A DNA stretch of 64,000 nucleotides from Actinomadura mexicana (lineage in GTDB: Bacteria; Actinomycetota; Actinomycetes; Streptosporangiales; Streptosporangiaceae). The position numbers were made by a program, and so were the translations under genes. Below, piece after piece: positions 1 through 8,905 of the stretch. Location: the NCBI RefSeq assembly GCF_900188105.1, contig NZ_FZNP01000001.1, positions 558,001 through 622,000 on the forward strand, read 5' to 3'. How positions within the stretch are numbered: position 1 is the stretch's first letter; every line of letters begins with the position of its first letter. The notes below the pieces were generated by a model. The model had not been told where the DNA came from and did no database searches. It saw only the letters and a program-made list of their open reading frames with translations.

Positions 1-1416
1 GCGCCAAGCGCCGATCACATCGTCGGGGCTCCAGCTCAGGGCGACATCACCGGTGATTTCCGTGCCGGAAAGGGACACCACGACGAGACCCGCGGTCGCC
101 GGGTCCAGGCCGGGAACCTCGGCGGCGGCGCGGCGGAGGTCCGCCAGATCGCGGTCGTCGAACGGACCGCTGAGCCATTTGACCGAGCCGGCGAAGTGGA
201 TCCGGTCCGCCACGGGGGCGCGGTCGGCGCCGACGAGGTCGACCTCCGGGTCGAAGCGGCGGTTCCACCAGCCGCCGACCGCGCCGACGTCCGGCCAGGG
301 CAGGTCCGACAGCTCCAGGGCCTGCCGGACGAGCGGTTCCACGGCCCGGCCCCGCCAGGACGTCCAGCGGCGTTCGATCAGCCGGAAGCCCGCTTCCGGG
401 CGTCCCCGGCGGGCCTGCTCGTGGGCCGACCGGAGGACCGCCAGGTAGAGGCGCATGTTGCTGTCGGCGATCCGGTACAGAGCGGGCTTGCCGGACTTCG
501 TGGAGAGGGGCCGGTCCTCGACGAGGACGTGCTTCTCCCCGGTCAGCCGGCGCAGGAGAGGCGACAGGGTCCCGGACGGGAGCGCCTCGCCTCGGCCACC
601 GGCCGCCGCGGCGATGTTGGCGTGTGTCCGGTCACCGGAGCCGACGGCCTCCAGCACGCGCCGCGCCGTGTCGGGGTTGGGGAACTCCGCCAGGAGGGAC
701 GCCTCCGGCACGCCGAACAGGGCCGCGGCCGGGTCGGCGCACTCGTCCCGCATGAAGTCCAGTGCGGGCGTGGCGTGGGGCCAGGTGCGGATGATGCCCG
801 GCAGCCCTCCGGAGACCAGGTGCGCGTCGATGGCGTCGGCGGCGCCGAGGCCGAGCGCCTGGCCCAGGTCGGCCGGATTCAGCGGACCGAGCACCAGGTT
901 GTCGGCCCGCCCGTAGAACGGGCGGTCGTACGCGGTGAGGCGCTCCATCATGTGCAGGTCGCTGCCCAGGAGCAGGAGCAGGACGGGCTTGGACGACAGC
1001 AGCCGGTCCCACGCGGTCTGCAGTGCGCCGTCGAACACGGGGTCCTGCTCGGCGAGCCACGGCAGTTGGTCCAGCACGACGATGGACGGCGTGTCCGGCA
1101 GCGTTGCCGCCAGGACCCTGAACGCGTCGGGCCAGTTGCCGCCGTCCAGCCGGGGGACGAGGTCGGGCTCGCTCGGCAGGGCCGATTCCCTGAGGTCGCG
1201 CGCGAACGAGGCCACCGCCTCGACGGGCGATGCCCCCTTCGTGGCGGCCGAGAACAGGTACGGCACCCCGGCCCGGTCACAGAACTCCTGGACGAGCCGC
1301 GACTTGCCGACCTGGCGGCGACCGCGCAGGGCGACCGCCGTCCCCGCCCCCGTGGCCGCGACCCGCTCCAGCCGCTTCCCCAGCAGCGCCAGCTCGGCCC
1401 TCCTGCCGATGAACAC
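1..1416 (-). CDS. AAA+ ATPase with C-terminal DUF234-type PD-(D/E)XK domain (3' end outside window)
   Basis: Reading on the minus strand from a GTG at 1416, the frame stays open to the window edge (about 472 codons). The N terminus has a Walker A GRRQVGKS and a Walker B-like segment VVLDQLPWL. The usual DE of this family (DExPWL/DExPYL) is DQ here. The C-terminal part has EVDLVG followed by GSVKW, the layout of the restriction-like nuclease fold in DUF234 proteins, but the acidic residue normally found two before the Lys is Ser. Such ATPases are common, often mobile or lineage-specific genes in actinobacteria and archaea, and their role is not established. A TTG at 1440 in the same frame would add eight residues but has no ribosome site. 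The 11-bp inverted repeat at 1441-1467 lies directly upstream. The two replaced residues suggest weak or absent catalysis (inference). Confidence 0.72.
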   Translation of the reverse strand, partial: MFIGRRAELALLGKRLERVAATGAGTAVALRGRRQVGKSRLVQEFCDRAGVPYLFSAATKGASPVEAVASFARDLRESALPSEPDLVPRLDGGNWPDAFRVLAATLPDTPSIVVLDQLPWLAEQDPVFDGALQTAWDRLLSSKPVLLLLLGSDLHMMERLTAYDRPFYGRADNLVLGPLNPADLGQALGLGAADAIDAHLVSGGLPGIIRTWPHATPALDFMRDECADPAAALFGVPEASLLAEFPNPDTARRVLEAVGSGDRTHANIAAAAGGRGEALPSGTLSPLLRRLTGEKHVLVEDRPLSTKSGKPALYRIADSNMRLYLAVLRSAHEQARRGRPEAGFRLIERRWTSWRGRAVEPLVRQALELSDLPWPDVGAVGGWWNRRFDPEVDLVGADRAPVADRIHFAGSVKWLSGPFDDRDLADLRRAAAEVPGLDPATAGLVVVSLSGTEITGDVALSWSPDDVIGAWR

Positions 1417-1440
1417 CCGACCCCCAAGGAGGTAGCTCAA

Positions 1441-1480
1441 ATCTATGTAGATAAAGTCTACATAGATTCAATCTACGTGA
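1441..1480. promoter_or_regulatory. perfect 11-bp inverted repeat plus a third half-site
   Basis: ATCTATGTAGA at 1441-1451 is followed after 5 bases by its exact reverse complement TCTACATAGAT at 1457-1467. A third related copy, ATCTACGTGA, is at 1471-1480. The stretch is AT-rich in a region of about 70 percent GC and lies between the start of the ATPase gene (minus) and the DUF4240 gene (plus). It could be an operator controlling the ATPase gene or a recognition site for the ATPase itself; the sequence cannot decide. Confidence 0.6.
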
Positions 1481-1567
1481 CCTCCCCCGGCATTGCCGCC
1501 CACCACAGGCGTGACCGCCTCCGGTGGGACGCGGCGAACTGTCGGCGGCTCCTGGTTGGCTTCCGCC

Positions 1568-2074
1568 ATGACCGACGAGCGATTCTGGGACGTGATCGAG
1601 GCCGCGTGGGCGCCCTTGGGGGCCGAGGTCGGCGCGGCACGGCGGGCCCTCACCACCCGGGACCCGTCCACGGACGCCTGGGAGATGACCGAGGTCTCTG
1701 TGGTCACCAAGGCCCTGGACGCGTTCCTCGGCAACCTCGCCGCCGCCGCCCGCGACCTGACCGCCGACGAGCTGACCGGCCTCGACCGGTCGTGCGAGCG
1801 CCTGCTCCACGAGATCGACCGGGCCGACGTCCACGCGGTGACGGACGGCTCCGACGACGGCTTCCTCTACGCGCGCGGCTTCATCGTCGCCCTTGGCCGC
1901 GACTTCTACACGGCGGTGGCCGCGAACCCCCTCATCGCCGTCCCGGACGCCGACTGCGAGTCGATGTGTTACTTCTTCTCCCACGTCCACCACAAGCGTT
2001 TCGGGACATTCCCGGACACCGGCTCGAGCATCTCCCGCGAGAGCTGCACGAACCATGACGGCTGGCCGGACTGA
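1568..2074 (+). CDS. DUF4240 domain protein
   Basis: A 168-aa protein starting MTDERFWDVIEAAW, the typical N terminus of DUF4240 proteins. These carry the W-x-x-I opening and a helical body that includes a conserved FLYARGFIVALGRDFY-like segment, also present here. The frame is open upstream to 1493, but the family pattern starts at the ATG at 1568. No signal peptide or membrane helix is visible, so it is presumably cytoplasmic. The biochemical function of the family is unknown. It is transcribed away from the ATPase gene and stops 14 bases before the next gene, with which it may be co-transcribed. Confidence 0.7.
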   Translation: MTDERFWDVIEAAWAPLGAEVGAARRALTTRDPSTDAWEMTEVSVVTKALDAFLGNLAAAARDLTADELTGLDRSCERLLHEIDRADVHAVTDGSDDGFLYARGFIVALGRDFYTAVAANPLIAVPDADCESMCYFFSHVHHKRFGTFPDTGSSISRESCTNHDGWPD

Positions 2075-2088
2075 GGGCCGCCCCCTCG

Positions 2089-2850
2089 GTGTGGTTGAGT
2101 CGCCCCGTGCGACTCACCTTGATCGCGGCCCTCGCCGTCACCGCCCTGACCGCCGCCGGCTGCACCGGCGCCGCGGCCGAGGCGGACGCCGTGGACGACG
2201 CCCGCGACAAGGCCGAGCAGGTGAGCAACTCCATGTACGGCACCCGGCTGACCAAGGCGAGCGACATCGGCCATCACGTCGCTGACCTCACGGGCGTCAA
2301 GGTTCTAAAGGTGTCCGGCACCGGCACCGGCGACCCGGGCGGCGTCCGGGTGATCGTGCGGGTCTCCGGTATCGCGCAACGAAGCGAGGGGCTGTTCCAG
2401 GGACCCGGGCAGGTCACTGCGGACCGCTGCTTCGAGCTGGCCTTCGACGGCAGGCCCGGCGAGTGGGACAACCTCCCGCCGCCCGCTCCGTGTCCCGACG
2501 GCGCTCCCCCGACGTTCGCCCCATGGCCCGAGGCACCGCCGCTTTCGGCTGCGCGGGTCGAGCGGGCTCTCCCCAAGGTGAACGCGCTTCCCTCGGGCCG
2601 GGGCGTGGAGGAGAGGGACGTCCGCGCCGCGCTGGCGAAGCTCGGCCTTCACCCCGCGATCAGGATCGAGACCGAGTCCCAATCCGACTTCGCCGTAGGC
2701 GTGGCCCTGATCAGCGGCTCCGCCCCCACGGGCAAACCGCGCTGCGTCCTCGCCAGGGTCGCCCCGGGCAAGACGCTGGCATGGGTTCCGTCCGAGACCG
2801 AGGCCAGGAAGGGCTGTAAGGCCCACACCGCCCTGGGGACCGGCCGTTAG
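2089..2850 (+). CDS. putative secreted lipoprotein, function unknown
   Basis: A 253-aa protein beginning with a short basic segment, a hydrophobic core (LTLIAALAVTALTAAG) and then Cys, which reads as a type II signal peptide with a lipobox-like AAG-C. It would therefore be anchored to the outer face of the membrane. The mature part has several Cys residues and Pro-rich linkers, and no family was recognised. GTG at 2089 lies 11-12 bases after GAGGG. A second in-frame GTG at 2107 would give a shorter signal peptide and is an alternative start. It follows the DUF4240 gene closely. Confidence 0.6.
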   Translation: MWLSRPVRLTLIAALAVTALTAAGCTGAAAEADAVDDARDKAEQVSNSMYGTRLTKASDIGHHVADLTGVKVLKVSGTGTGDPGGVRVIVRVSGIAQRSEGLFQGPGQVTADRCFELAFDGRPGEWDNLPPPAPCPDGAPPTFAPWPEAPPLSAARVERALPKVNALPSGRGVEERDVRAALAKLGLHPAIRIETESQSDFAVGVALISGSAPTGKPRCVLARVAPGKTLAWVPSETEARKGCKAHTALGTGR

Positions 2851-2875
2851 CGCGACCCGCGTTCCATGCTGAGAA

Positions 2876-3487
2876 TCAGCCGGAACCCAGAATGTCGAAG
2901 CCGTCGCCGGCGACGGCGACGGCCTGGTCGTCGCTGATGGAGATCACGCGCCACGTCCGGCCGGGCTCGCGAGCCAGCCGATCGTGCCGCGCGGCCCGCC
3001 CTCGGTTCCGGTGCGGCAGCACGACGAACGAGGCCAGGCCGAGCCCGGCGGTGGAGTCGACGGTTCCGGGATCGTCCGCGGCTTGCAGCGGCCGCAGATC
3101 CGGCCCGGCGAGAGCGGCCCCGGCCGAGATCCCCACGTAGGCCAGGGACCCGTCGGCGACGGCGGACGCGGCAAGGCGATCGAACCCGCTGCGACGAACA
3201 TGCTCCAGCAGGAAGATGGGATACCCGCCGGTGACGAACACGACCTGGGCCCCGTCCAGCACGCGCCGGACGTCGTCACCTGAGGCGCCTTCGAGATCAA
3301 GGACGTCCACCGCCAGCCCCTCGGCGGCGAGCAGGTCAGCGGCGGCACGGACGAACGGGGCGGACGGCAGCGGATTCGCCGCAGTGGGGACGAGCACCGC
3401 CCGACGCGCCGCAAACGGCAGCGCCCCCAGCCACCCGGGCAACGCCCCCAGCCCAGCCGACCCCAGAAACAACCGCGCCTCCGTCAC
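2876..3487 (-). CDS. peptidase E-like (S51 family) dipeptidase
   Basis: A 203-aa protein with the two S51 signatures: VFVTGGYP (glycine turn near the active site) and VGISAGAAL, in which Ser is the expected nucleophile. The family cleaves Asp-Xaa dipeptides in the cytoplasm. Length fits the family (about 200-230 aa). A longer frame exists from 3532, but the GTG at 3487 (VTEARLFLGS) places the usual short strand directly at the N terminus. It is transcribed convergently with the lipoprotein gene, which ends 25 bases away. A catalytic Asp/His partner was not assigned, so the exact substrate is open. Confidence 0.7.
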   Translation of the reverse strand: MTEARLFLGSAGLGALPGWLGALPFAARRAVLVPTAANPLPSAPFVRAAADLLAAEGLAVDVLDLEGASGDDVRRVLDGAQVVFVTGGYPIFLLEHVRRSGFDRLAASAVADGSLAYVGISAGAALAGPDLRPLQAADDPGTVDSTAGLGLASFVVLPHRNRGRAARHDRLAREPGRTWRVISISDDQAVAVAGDGFDILGSG

Positions 3488-3523
3488 GTTCTGACTTTCC
3501 CACCCTCCCGCACGCGGCCGAGC

Positions 3524-3544
3524 CTCGGCCAATTCCTGGCCGAG
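3524..3544. terminator. 8-bp hairpin between thioesterase and peptidase E genes
   Basis: CTCGGCCA, five bases, TGGCCGAG form a perfect 8-bp stem. It lies past the 3' end of the minus-strand thioesterase gene and upstream of the peptidase E start. It may end the fatty-acid-type operon or act as an operator for the peptidase gene. There is no U-tract, so the terminator call is weak. Confidence 0.35.
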
Positions 3545-3640
3545 ACGTCGAGGCGGCGGCCGAGCCGGTCGACCTGCTCCTCAAGCACCGCATGTTCCCC
3601 TGGTGGCCCCGCAGCCAACACGCATCTCCAGAGGTGCAGG

Positions 3641-4252
3641 TCAGCGGGGGCGGGGTGGGTGTTTGGCGATGAAGAGGCCCTCGGCCGTCACGCAGTCCTC
3701 GCCGCCCGCCTGGATCGCTCCAACCGTGCGGATCCTGCGGCCGTCCACGGAGACCTGGCGGGCCCTGATCGTGAGTGGCTCGAAGAGGGGGGTCAGGCGG
3801 CGGTAGCGCAGGGTGAGTTCCGCCGTCATGCCCGACTTGCCCGCCCATCCGTTCGCCACGCCGAGGGTGTGGTCCAGGAGGAGGGCAGAGATCCCGCCGT
3901 GGACGCTGGACGGCGGCCCCTGGTACGGCAGGCCCAGCGTCGCGGTGGCCTCGATGGTGCGGGAGTCCGCGGCGGTGTATTCGAGCGGCGGGGCGATCGG
4001 GTTCTCGGGGCCGGTGACGGGGTCGTGGCGGGTGTTGCCGTCGCCGCGCCACATGTCGACCAGGCGGTCGCGCAGCGGCGGGGCCGCCTCCTCCAGGTCG
4101 TCGGCCACGGCGTTCAGGCGGTCGGCCACGTCGGACATGTCGGCACCCGAGAGGTCACCGGAGCGGACCAGCGCGTCGAGGACGCGGCGGGCCGCCGCGG
4201 CCGCCGCGTCCACGCCGGTCGCCTGCGACCCGGCCTGGAGGTCGAGGGTCAC
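3641..4252 (-). CDS. PaaI-type hotdog acyl-CoA thioesterase
   Basis: A 203-aa protein whose C-terminal two thirds are a hotdog thioesterase domain, with SSVHGGISALLLDHTLG (the HGG motif plus Asp of PaaI-like enzymes), then GMTAELTLRYRRLTPLFEPL, and a C-terminal strand. The first 80 residues form helices not typical of minimal PaaI proteins. It overlaps the acyl-CoA dehydrogenase gene by ATGA (4249-4252) and is the last gene of a minus-strand run with the thiolase and dehydrogenase. It probably removes CoA from stalled or toxic acyl-CoA intermediates of steroid side-chain breakdown (inference from position). Confidence 0.78.
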   Translation of the reverse strand: MTLDLQAGSQATGVDAAAAAARRVLDALVRSGDLSGADMSDVADRLNAVADDLEEAAPPLRDRLVDMWRGDGNTRHDPVTGPENPIAPPLEYTAADSRTIEATATLGLPYQGPPSSVHGGISALLLDHTLGVANGWAGKSGMTAELTLRYRRLTPLFEPLTIRARQVSVDGRRIRTVGAIQAGGEDCVTAEGLFIAKHPPRPR

Positions 4253-6426
4253 GACGCCGCCCGGGGGTCGCGCGGCAGGCCGAGCAGGCGCTCACCGATG
4301 ATGTTCAGCTGGACGTCGGTGGTGCCGCCCGCGATCGACATGTTGCGGGAGTTCAGGAACATCCAGGTCGGGTCGTCCATCCCGCCTTCGCCCTCGCCGG
4401 AGAGGGCCTCCGGGCCGATCCAGTCCACGGCCGTCTCCCACACCTGCTGGATGTGCTCGACGCCGATCAGCTTGCCGATGCTGGACTCGGCGCCGGGCTG
4501 GCCTCCGGCGAGGGAACGCAGGGTGGTGCGCAGGCCGAAGAGGCTGCTCGACTGCGCGTCGCAGAGGATGCCGCCGAGGTTGGTCAGGCGCTCGTCGTCC
4601 GCGTCCGTCGCCAGCTTGAGGAGGGCCTCGCCGCCGCTGCCCAGGGACGAGTCGTTCGAGAGCGAGACGCGTTCGTTGGCGAGGGTCGTGCGGGCGAGCC
4701 TCCAGCCGTCGCCGGGGGCGGAGACGAGGAGGTCGTCCGGGATGAACACACCGTCGAGGAACACCTCGTTGAACAGGGTGTCGCCGGTCAGCTCGCGCAG
4801 GGGCCGGATGTCGATGCCGGGCGACCTCATGTCGAGCAGGAAGTACGACAGGCCCTTGTGCTTCGGGACGGACGGGTCGGTGCGCGCGAGCAGGATGCCC
4901 CAGTCGGCCTCGCGGGCCATGGACGTCCACACCTTCTGGCCGGTGATCTTCCAGCCGCCCTCGGCCTTGTCCGCACGGGTGCTGAGGGCGGCGAGGTCGG
5001 ATCCCGCGCCTGGCTCGGAGAACAGCTGGCACCAGCGGACGTCGCCGCGCAGCGAGGCTGGCAGGAACCGCTCGTGCTGGGCGGGCGAGCCGTGCGCGAT
5101 CAGCGTCGGCACCACCCAGTTGCCGATGATCATGTCGTGGGCGCGCAGCCCGGCGGCGCGCATCTCCTCGGCGATGACGAGCTGGGCGACGGCGTCGGCG
5201 CCCTTGCCCCAGGGCTCGGGCAGGTGGGGGGACGTATAACCGCGGTCGGCGAGGTAGGCGAGGCGCTCCCGGCCGTCCAGGGCCTTCGCGGGCTCCAGCT
5301 CGGCGCGGACCTCGGCGCGGATCTGCTCGGCCTCCGTGGGGAGTTCCACGCGGAGTTCGCGGCGGACGCCGCCGAGGGTGAGGCGGGCGACGCGGCGGCG
5401 CCAGGACGCGGTGGAGCCGAGCAGGACGCGGAGGGTCTGGGCGCGGCGCAGGTAGAGGCTCGCGTCGTGCTCCCAGGTGAAGCCGATGCCGCCGAGGGTC
5501 TGCACGCAGTCCTTCGCGGTCTGGAACGCGGCCTGGACGCTGGTGGCCCCGGCGACGGCGGCCGCCAGCGACGCCTCCCGCGGCCGGCCCTCGTCGTGGG
5601 CGCGGGCGGCGTCCCAGGCGCAGGCGCGGGCCTGCTCGGCATGCGCGAGCATCCGGGCGCAGCGGTGCTTGACGCCCTGGAACTGCCCGATGGGACGGCC
5701 GAACTGCTCGCGGACCTTGGCGTACTCGGCGGCGGTCGTCGTCGCCCGGTCGGCCAGGCCGGACGCCTCGGCGGCGAACAGCACCGCCGCGAGGTCGCGC
5801 ACGTCCTGCGAGTCCAGATGCAGGACTGAACGGGCGGGGACGGTGCGGTTCTCCAACCCCACCCGGGCCAGCCGCCGGGTCAGGTCATGGCTGGGCAGTT
5901 CGTCCACCGTCACGGCGTCCCGGGGCAGCACGATCCAGGCCGCCGCGTCGCCGTCCTCCGCCGGGAGGACGAGGACGTCGGCCAGCGGGGCGCCGAGGAC
6001 GGGGCCCGACGTTCCGGTCACCGTGATCTCGCCGCCCGTGCGGGAGATCGTGAGCGTCCCCGCGTCCAGGCCCACCGCACCGACCGTGCTCCCGTCGGCG
6101 AGGGACGGCAGGTGATCGGTGTGCCCCGCCCGGTGCAGCACGGCGCTCGCCAGCACCGCCGGAAGGAACGGCCCCGGAGCGACGGCCCGCCCCAGCTCCT
6201 CCAGGACGACGGCCAGTTCGACCAGACCGTAGCCCGCGCCGCCGACGTCCGCGGGAAGATGCAGGCCGAGCAGGCCCTGCGCGGCGAGATCGTCCCAGAA
6301 CGCGGGTGCCTTCTCCCGGTCGGCGTCCACGGCGGCGCGGACGGCCGCGGGGGTCACCTGCCGGGAGGTGAACGCGCGCACGGCGTCGCGCAGGTCGCGG
6401 TGCTCCTCGGTCAGCCCGATGGTCAT
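4249..6426 (-). CDS. fused two-domain acyl-CoA dehydrogenase, FadE34/ChsE3-like
   Basis: A 725-aa protein made of two acyl-CoA dehydrogenase units in tandem. The first starts MTIGLTEEHRDLRDAV and has QFGRPIGQFQGVKHRCA near residue 240. The second starts near residue 350 and contains WCQLFSEPGAGSDLA, GWKITGQKVWTS and a C-terminal GGTTDVQLNIIGERLLGL. The double architecture and length resemble mycobacterial FadE34 (ChsE3), which dehydrogenates a steroid side-chain CoA thioester. FAD-dependent, cytoplasmic. It lies 7 bases downstream of the thiolase gene and overlaps the thioesterase gene, so the three form one transcript. Substrate length cannot be read from sequence. Confidence 0.8.
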   Translation of the reverse strand: MTIGLTEEHRDLRDAVRAFTSRQVTPAAVRAAVDADREKAPAFWDDLAAQGLLGLHLPADVGGAGYGLVELAVVLEELGRAVAPGPFLPAVLASAVLHRAGHTDHLPSLADGSTVGAVGLDAGTLTISRTGGEITVTGTSGPVLGAPLADVLVLPAEDGDAAAWIVLPRDAVTVDELPSHDLTRRLARVGLENRTVPARSVLHLDSQDVRDLAAVLFAAEASGLADRATTTAAEYAKVREQFGRPIGQFQGVKHRCARMLAHAEQARACAWDAARAHDEGRPREASLAAAVAGATSVQAAFQTAKDCVQTLGGIGFTWEHDASLYLRRAQTLRVLLGSTASWRRRVARLTLGGVRRELRVELPTEAEQIRAEVRAELEPAKALDGRERLAYLADRGYTSPHLPEPWGKGADAVAQLVIAEEMRAAGLRAHDMIIGNWVVPTLIAHGSPAQHERFLPASLRGDVRWCQLFSEPGAGSDLAALSTRADKAEGGWKITGQKVWTSMAREADWGILLARTDPSVPKHKGLSYFLLDMRSPGIDIRPLRELTGDTLFNEVFLDGVFIPDDLLVSAPGDGWRLARTTLANERVSLSNDSSLGSGGEALLKLATDADDERLTNLGGILCDAQSSSLFGLRTTLRSLAGGQPGAESSIGKLIGVEHIQQVWETAVDWIGPEALSGEGEGGMDDPTWMFLNSRNMSIAGGTTDVQLNIIGERLLGLPRDPRAAS

Positions 6427-6433
6427 GTGCTCC

Positions 6434-7767
<1,334 letters not shown>

Positions 7768-7776
7768 GCGCCAGAC

Positions 7777-7790
7777 TAGAATTCATTCTC
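7777..7790. promoter_or_regulatory. KstR-like operator, site 1
   Basis: TAGAATTCATTCTC contains the inverted repeat AGAAT-TC-ATTCT. It resembles the known KstR operator (consensus TnnAACnnGTTnnA, for example TAGAACACGTTCTA), with mismatches in the core. It lies at the promoter side of the minus-strand FadD-remnant/thiolase operon. Confidence 0.4.
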
Positions 7791-7808
7791 ATTCAGAGCG
7801 GGCGCGTG

Positions 7809-7823
7809 TCCCACTCAGCGGTC
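7809..7823. promoter_or_regulatory. recurrent TCCC..TCA..GGGA motif, copy 1
   Basis: TCCCACTCAGCGGTC matches 13 of 15 positions of the motif shared by eight promoter gaps of the steroid region (consensus TCCCGnTCAGYGGGA). It lies in the gap between the divergent thiolase operon and SDR gene, 40 bp from copy 2. Confidence 0.5.
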
Positions 7824-7848
7824 CGGGCCGATCGAACGGCCGGTGCGG

Positions 7849-7863
7849 GCCCGCTCAGCGGGA
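7849..7863. promoter_or_regulatory. recurrent TCCC..TCA..GGGA motif, copy 2
   Basis: GCCCGCTCAGCGGGA is nearly fully palindromic (CCCGCTCAGCGGG). Its centre is about 83 bp upstream of the SDR start at 7940, the same distance seen for copies near kstD and kshA. Confidence 0.6.
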
Positions 7864-7881
7864 CGTCTCCGGGGGCGGAAC

Positions 7882-7895
7882 TAGAATACGTACTA
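7882..7895. promoter_or_regulatory. KstR-like operator, site 2
   Basis: TAGAATACGTACTA differs from the classical KstR site TAGAACACGTTCTA at two positions and keeps the outer TAG...CTA arms. It lies 45 bp upstream of the SDR start codon, a position suited to repression. A KstR-like TetR gene is 2 kb away (10000-10650). Confidence 0.55.
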
Positions 7896-7939
7896 GCCTC
7901 CCGGCGGACGATTCCGAACACCGACCCCGGAGGCTCCGG

Positions 7940-8860
7940 ATGAACGCTGACCTCTCCCTGGCGGGCCGCACCGCCATCGTCACCGGCGCGGGCGCGGGGC
8001 TGGGCCGCTGCGAGGCCCTCGCCCTGGCCGCGCGGGGCGCCAACGTCGTCGTCAACGACATGGGCCCGGCCGCCGAGGAGGTCGTCGCCGAGATCAAGCA
8101 GGCGGGCGGCCAGGCCGTCGCGGTGACCGGGGACGTCGGCGACTGGTCGATGGGCGACACGCTGGTGTCGGCCGCCGTCGACACGTTCGGCTCGCTGGAC
8201 GTCCTGGTCAACAACGCGGGCGTGCTGCGCGACAAGATGCTGTTCAACCTGTCGGAGCCGGACTGGGACGACGTGATCCGCGTCCACCTGAAGGGGCACG
8301 CGTCGGTGTCGCGGGCCGCCGCCGTGCACTGGCGCGCCGCCGGCAAGGCCGCGGGCGGCCCGGTCTACGGACGGGTGGTCAACACCGCGTCGGAGGCGTT
8401 CCTGTTCGGGTCGGCGGGCCAGCCGAACTACTCGGCGGCCAAGGCCGGAATCGTCGCGCTGACGCTGTCGACCGCCTCGGGCCTCGGCCGGTACGGGGTG
8501 CGCGCCAACGCGATCTGCCCCCGCGCCCGGACGGCGATGACCGAGGCGACGTTCGCCGAGGGCACCTCCCCCGGCGGGCTGGACTCCATGGCGCCCGAGC
8601 GGGTCGGGACGTTCGTCGGCTACCTCGCGTCCCCGGCCGCGGAGAAGATCAGCGGGCAGGTGTTCGTCGTGTACGGCGACATGGTCGCGCTGATGGCGGC
8701 GCCGACCGTGGAGCACAAGTTCACCGCCGCGGACGGCGTCTTCTCCGTCGAGGAGCTCGGCGAGCAGGTCACCCCGTACTTCGAGGGACGCGAGCCGCAC
8801 AGGACCTACGCCGCCTACAGCGTCGCCGCGCTCGACGACACCGGCACCAGCAGGCACTGA
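7940..8860 (+). CDS. short-chain dehydrogenase/reductase, steroid side-chain type (Rv3548c/Hsd4A-like)
   Basis: A 306-aa SDR. Motifs are TGAGAGLGRCEALALA (NAD(P) glycine motif), VVVNDMG, NNAGVL, and the catalytic Ser (NTASEAFLFG) with YSAAK. The extra C-terminal 50 residues (after YGDMVALM) and overall length resemble mycobacterial Rv3548c and Hsd4A rather than 250-aa SDRs. These oxidise hydroxyacyl or hydroxysteroid intermediates. The ATG at 7940 follows GGAGG. It is divergent from the FadA5 operon and sits behind one KstR-like site and two copies of the recurrent motif, so it is probably steroid-induced. Confidence 0.78.
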   Translation: MNADLSLAGRTAIVTGAGAGLGRCEALALAARGANVVVNDMGPAAEEVVAEIKQAGGQAVAVTGDVGDWSMGDTLVSAAVDTFGSLDVLVNNAGVLRDKMLFNLSEPDWDDVIRVHLKGHASVSRAAAVHWRAAGKAAGGPVYGRVVNTASEAFLFGSAGQPNYSAAKAGIVALTLSTASGLGRYGVRANAICPRARTAMTEATFAEGTSPGGLDSMAPERVGTFVGYLASPAAEKISGQVFVVYGDMVALMAAPTVEHKFTAADGVFSVEELGEQVTPYFEGREPHRTYAAYSVAALDDTGTSRH

Positions 8861-8865
8861 AGCGC

Positions 8866-8902
8866 GGCGGCGGCCGCCCTCCGCGAGGCGGGGGCCGCCG
8901 CC
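8866..8902. terminator. convergent hairpin
   Basis: GGCGGCGGCC (8866-8875) pairs with GGCCGCCGCC (8893-8902) in a 10-bp perfect stem with a 17-base loop. It lies between two convergent SDR genes that end at 8860 and 8906, so it can serve both. Confidence 0.5.
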
Positions 8903-8905
8903 TGC

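Noticed and set aside
196-2058. 620-codon plus-strand frame antisense to the ATPase gene
   Set aside because: It has only Arg/Gly/Pro-rich shadow composition with no domain, and the minus-strand frame there has clear Walker and DUF234 motifs.
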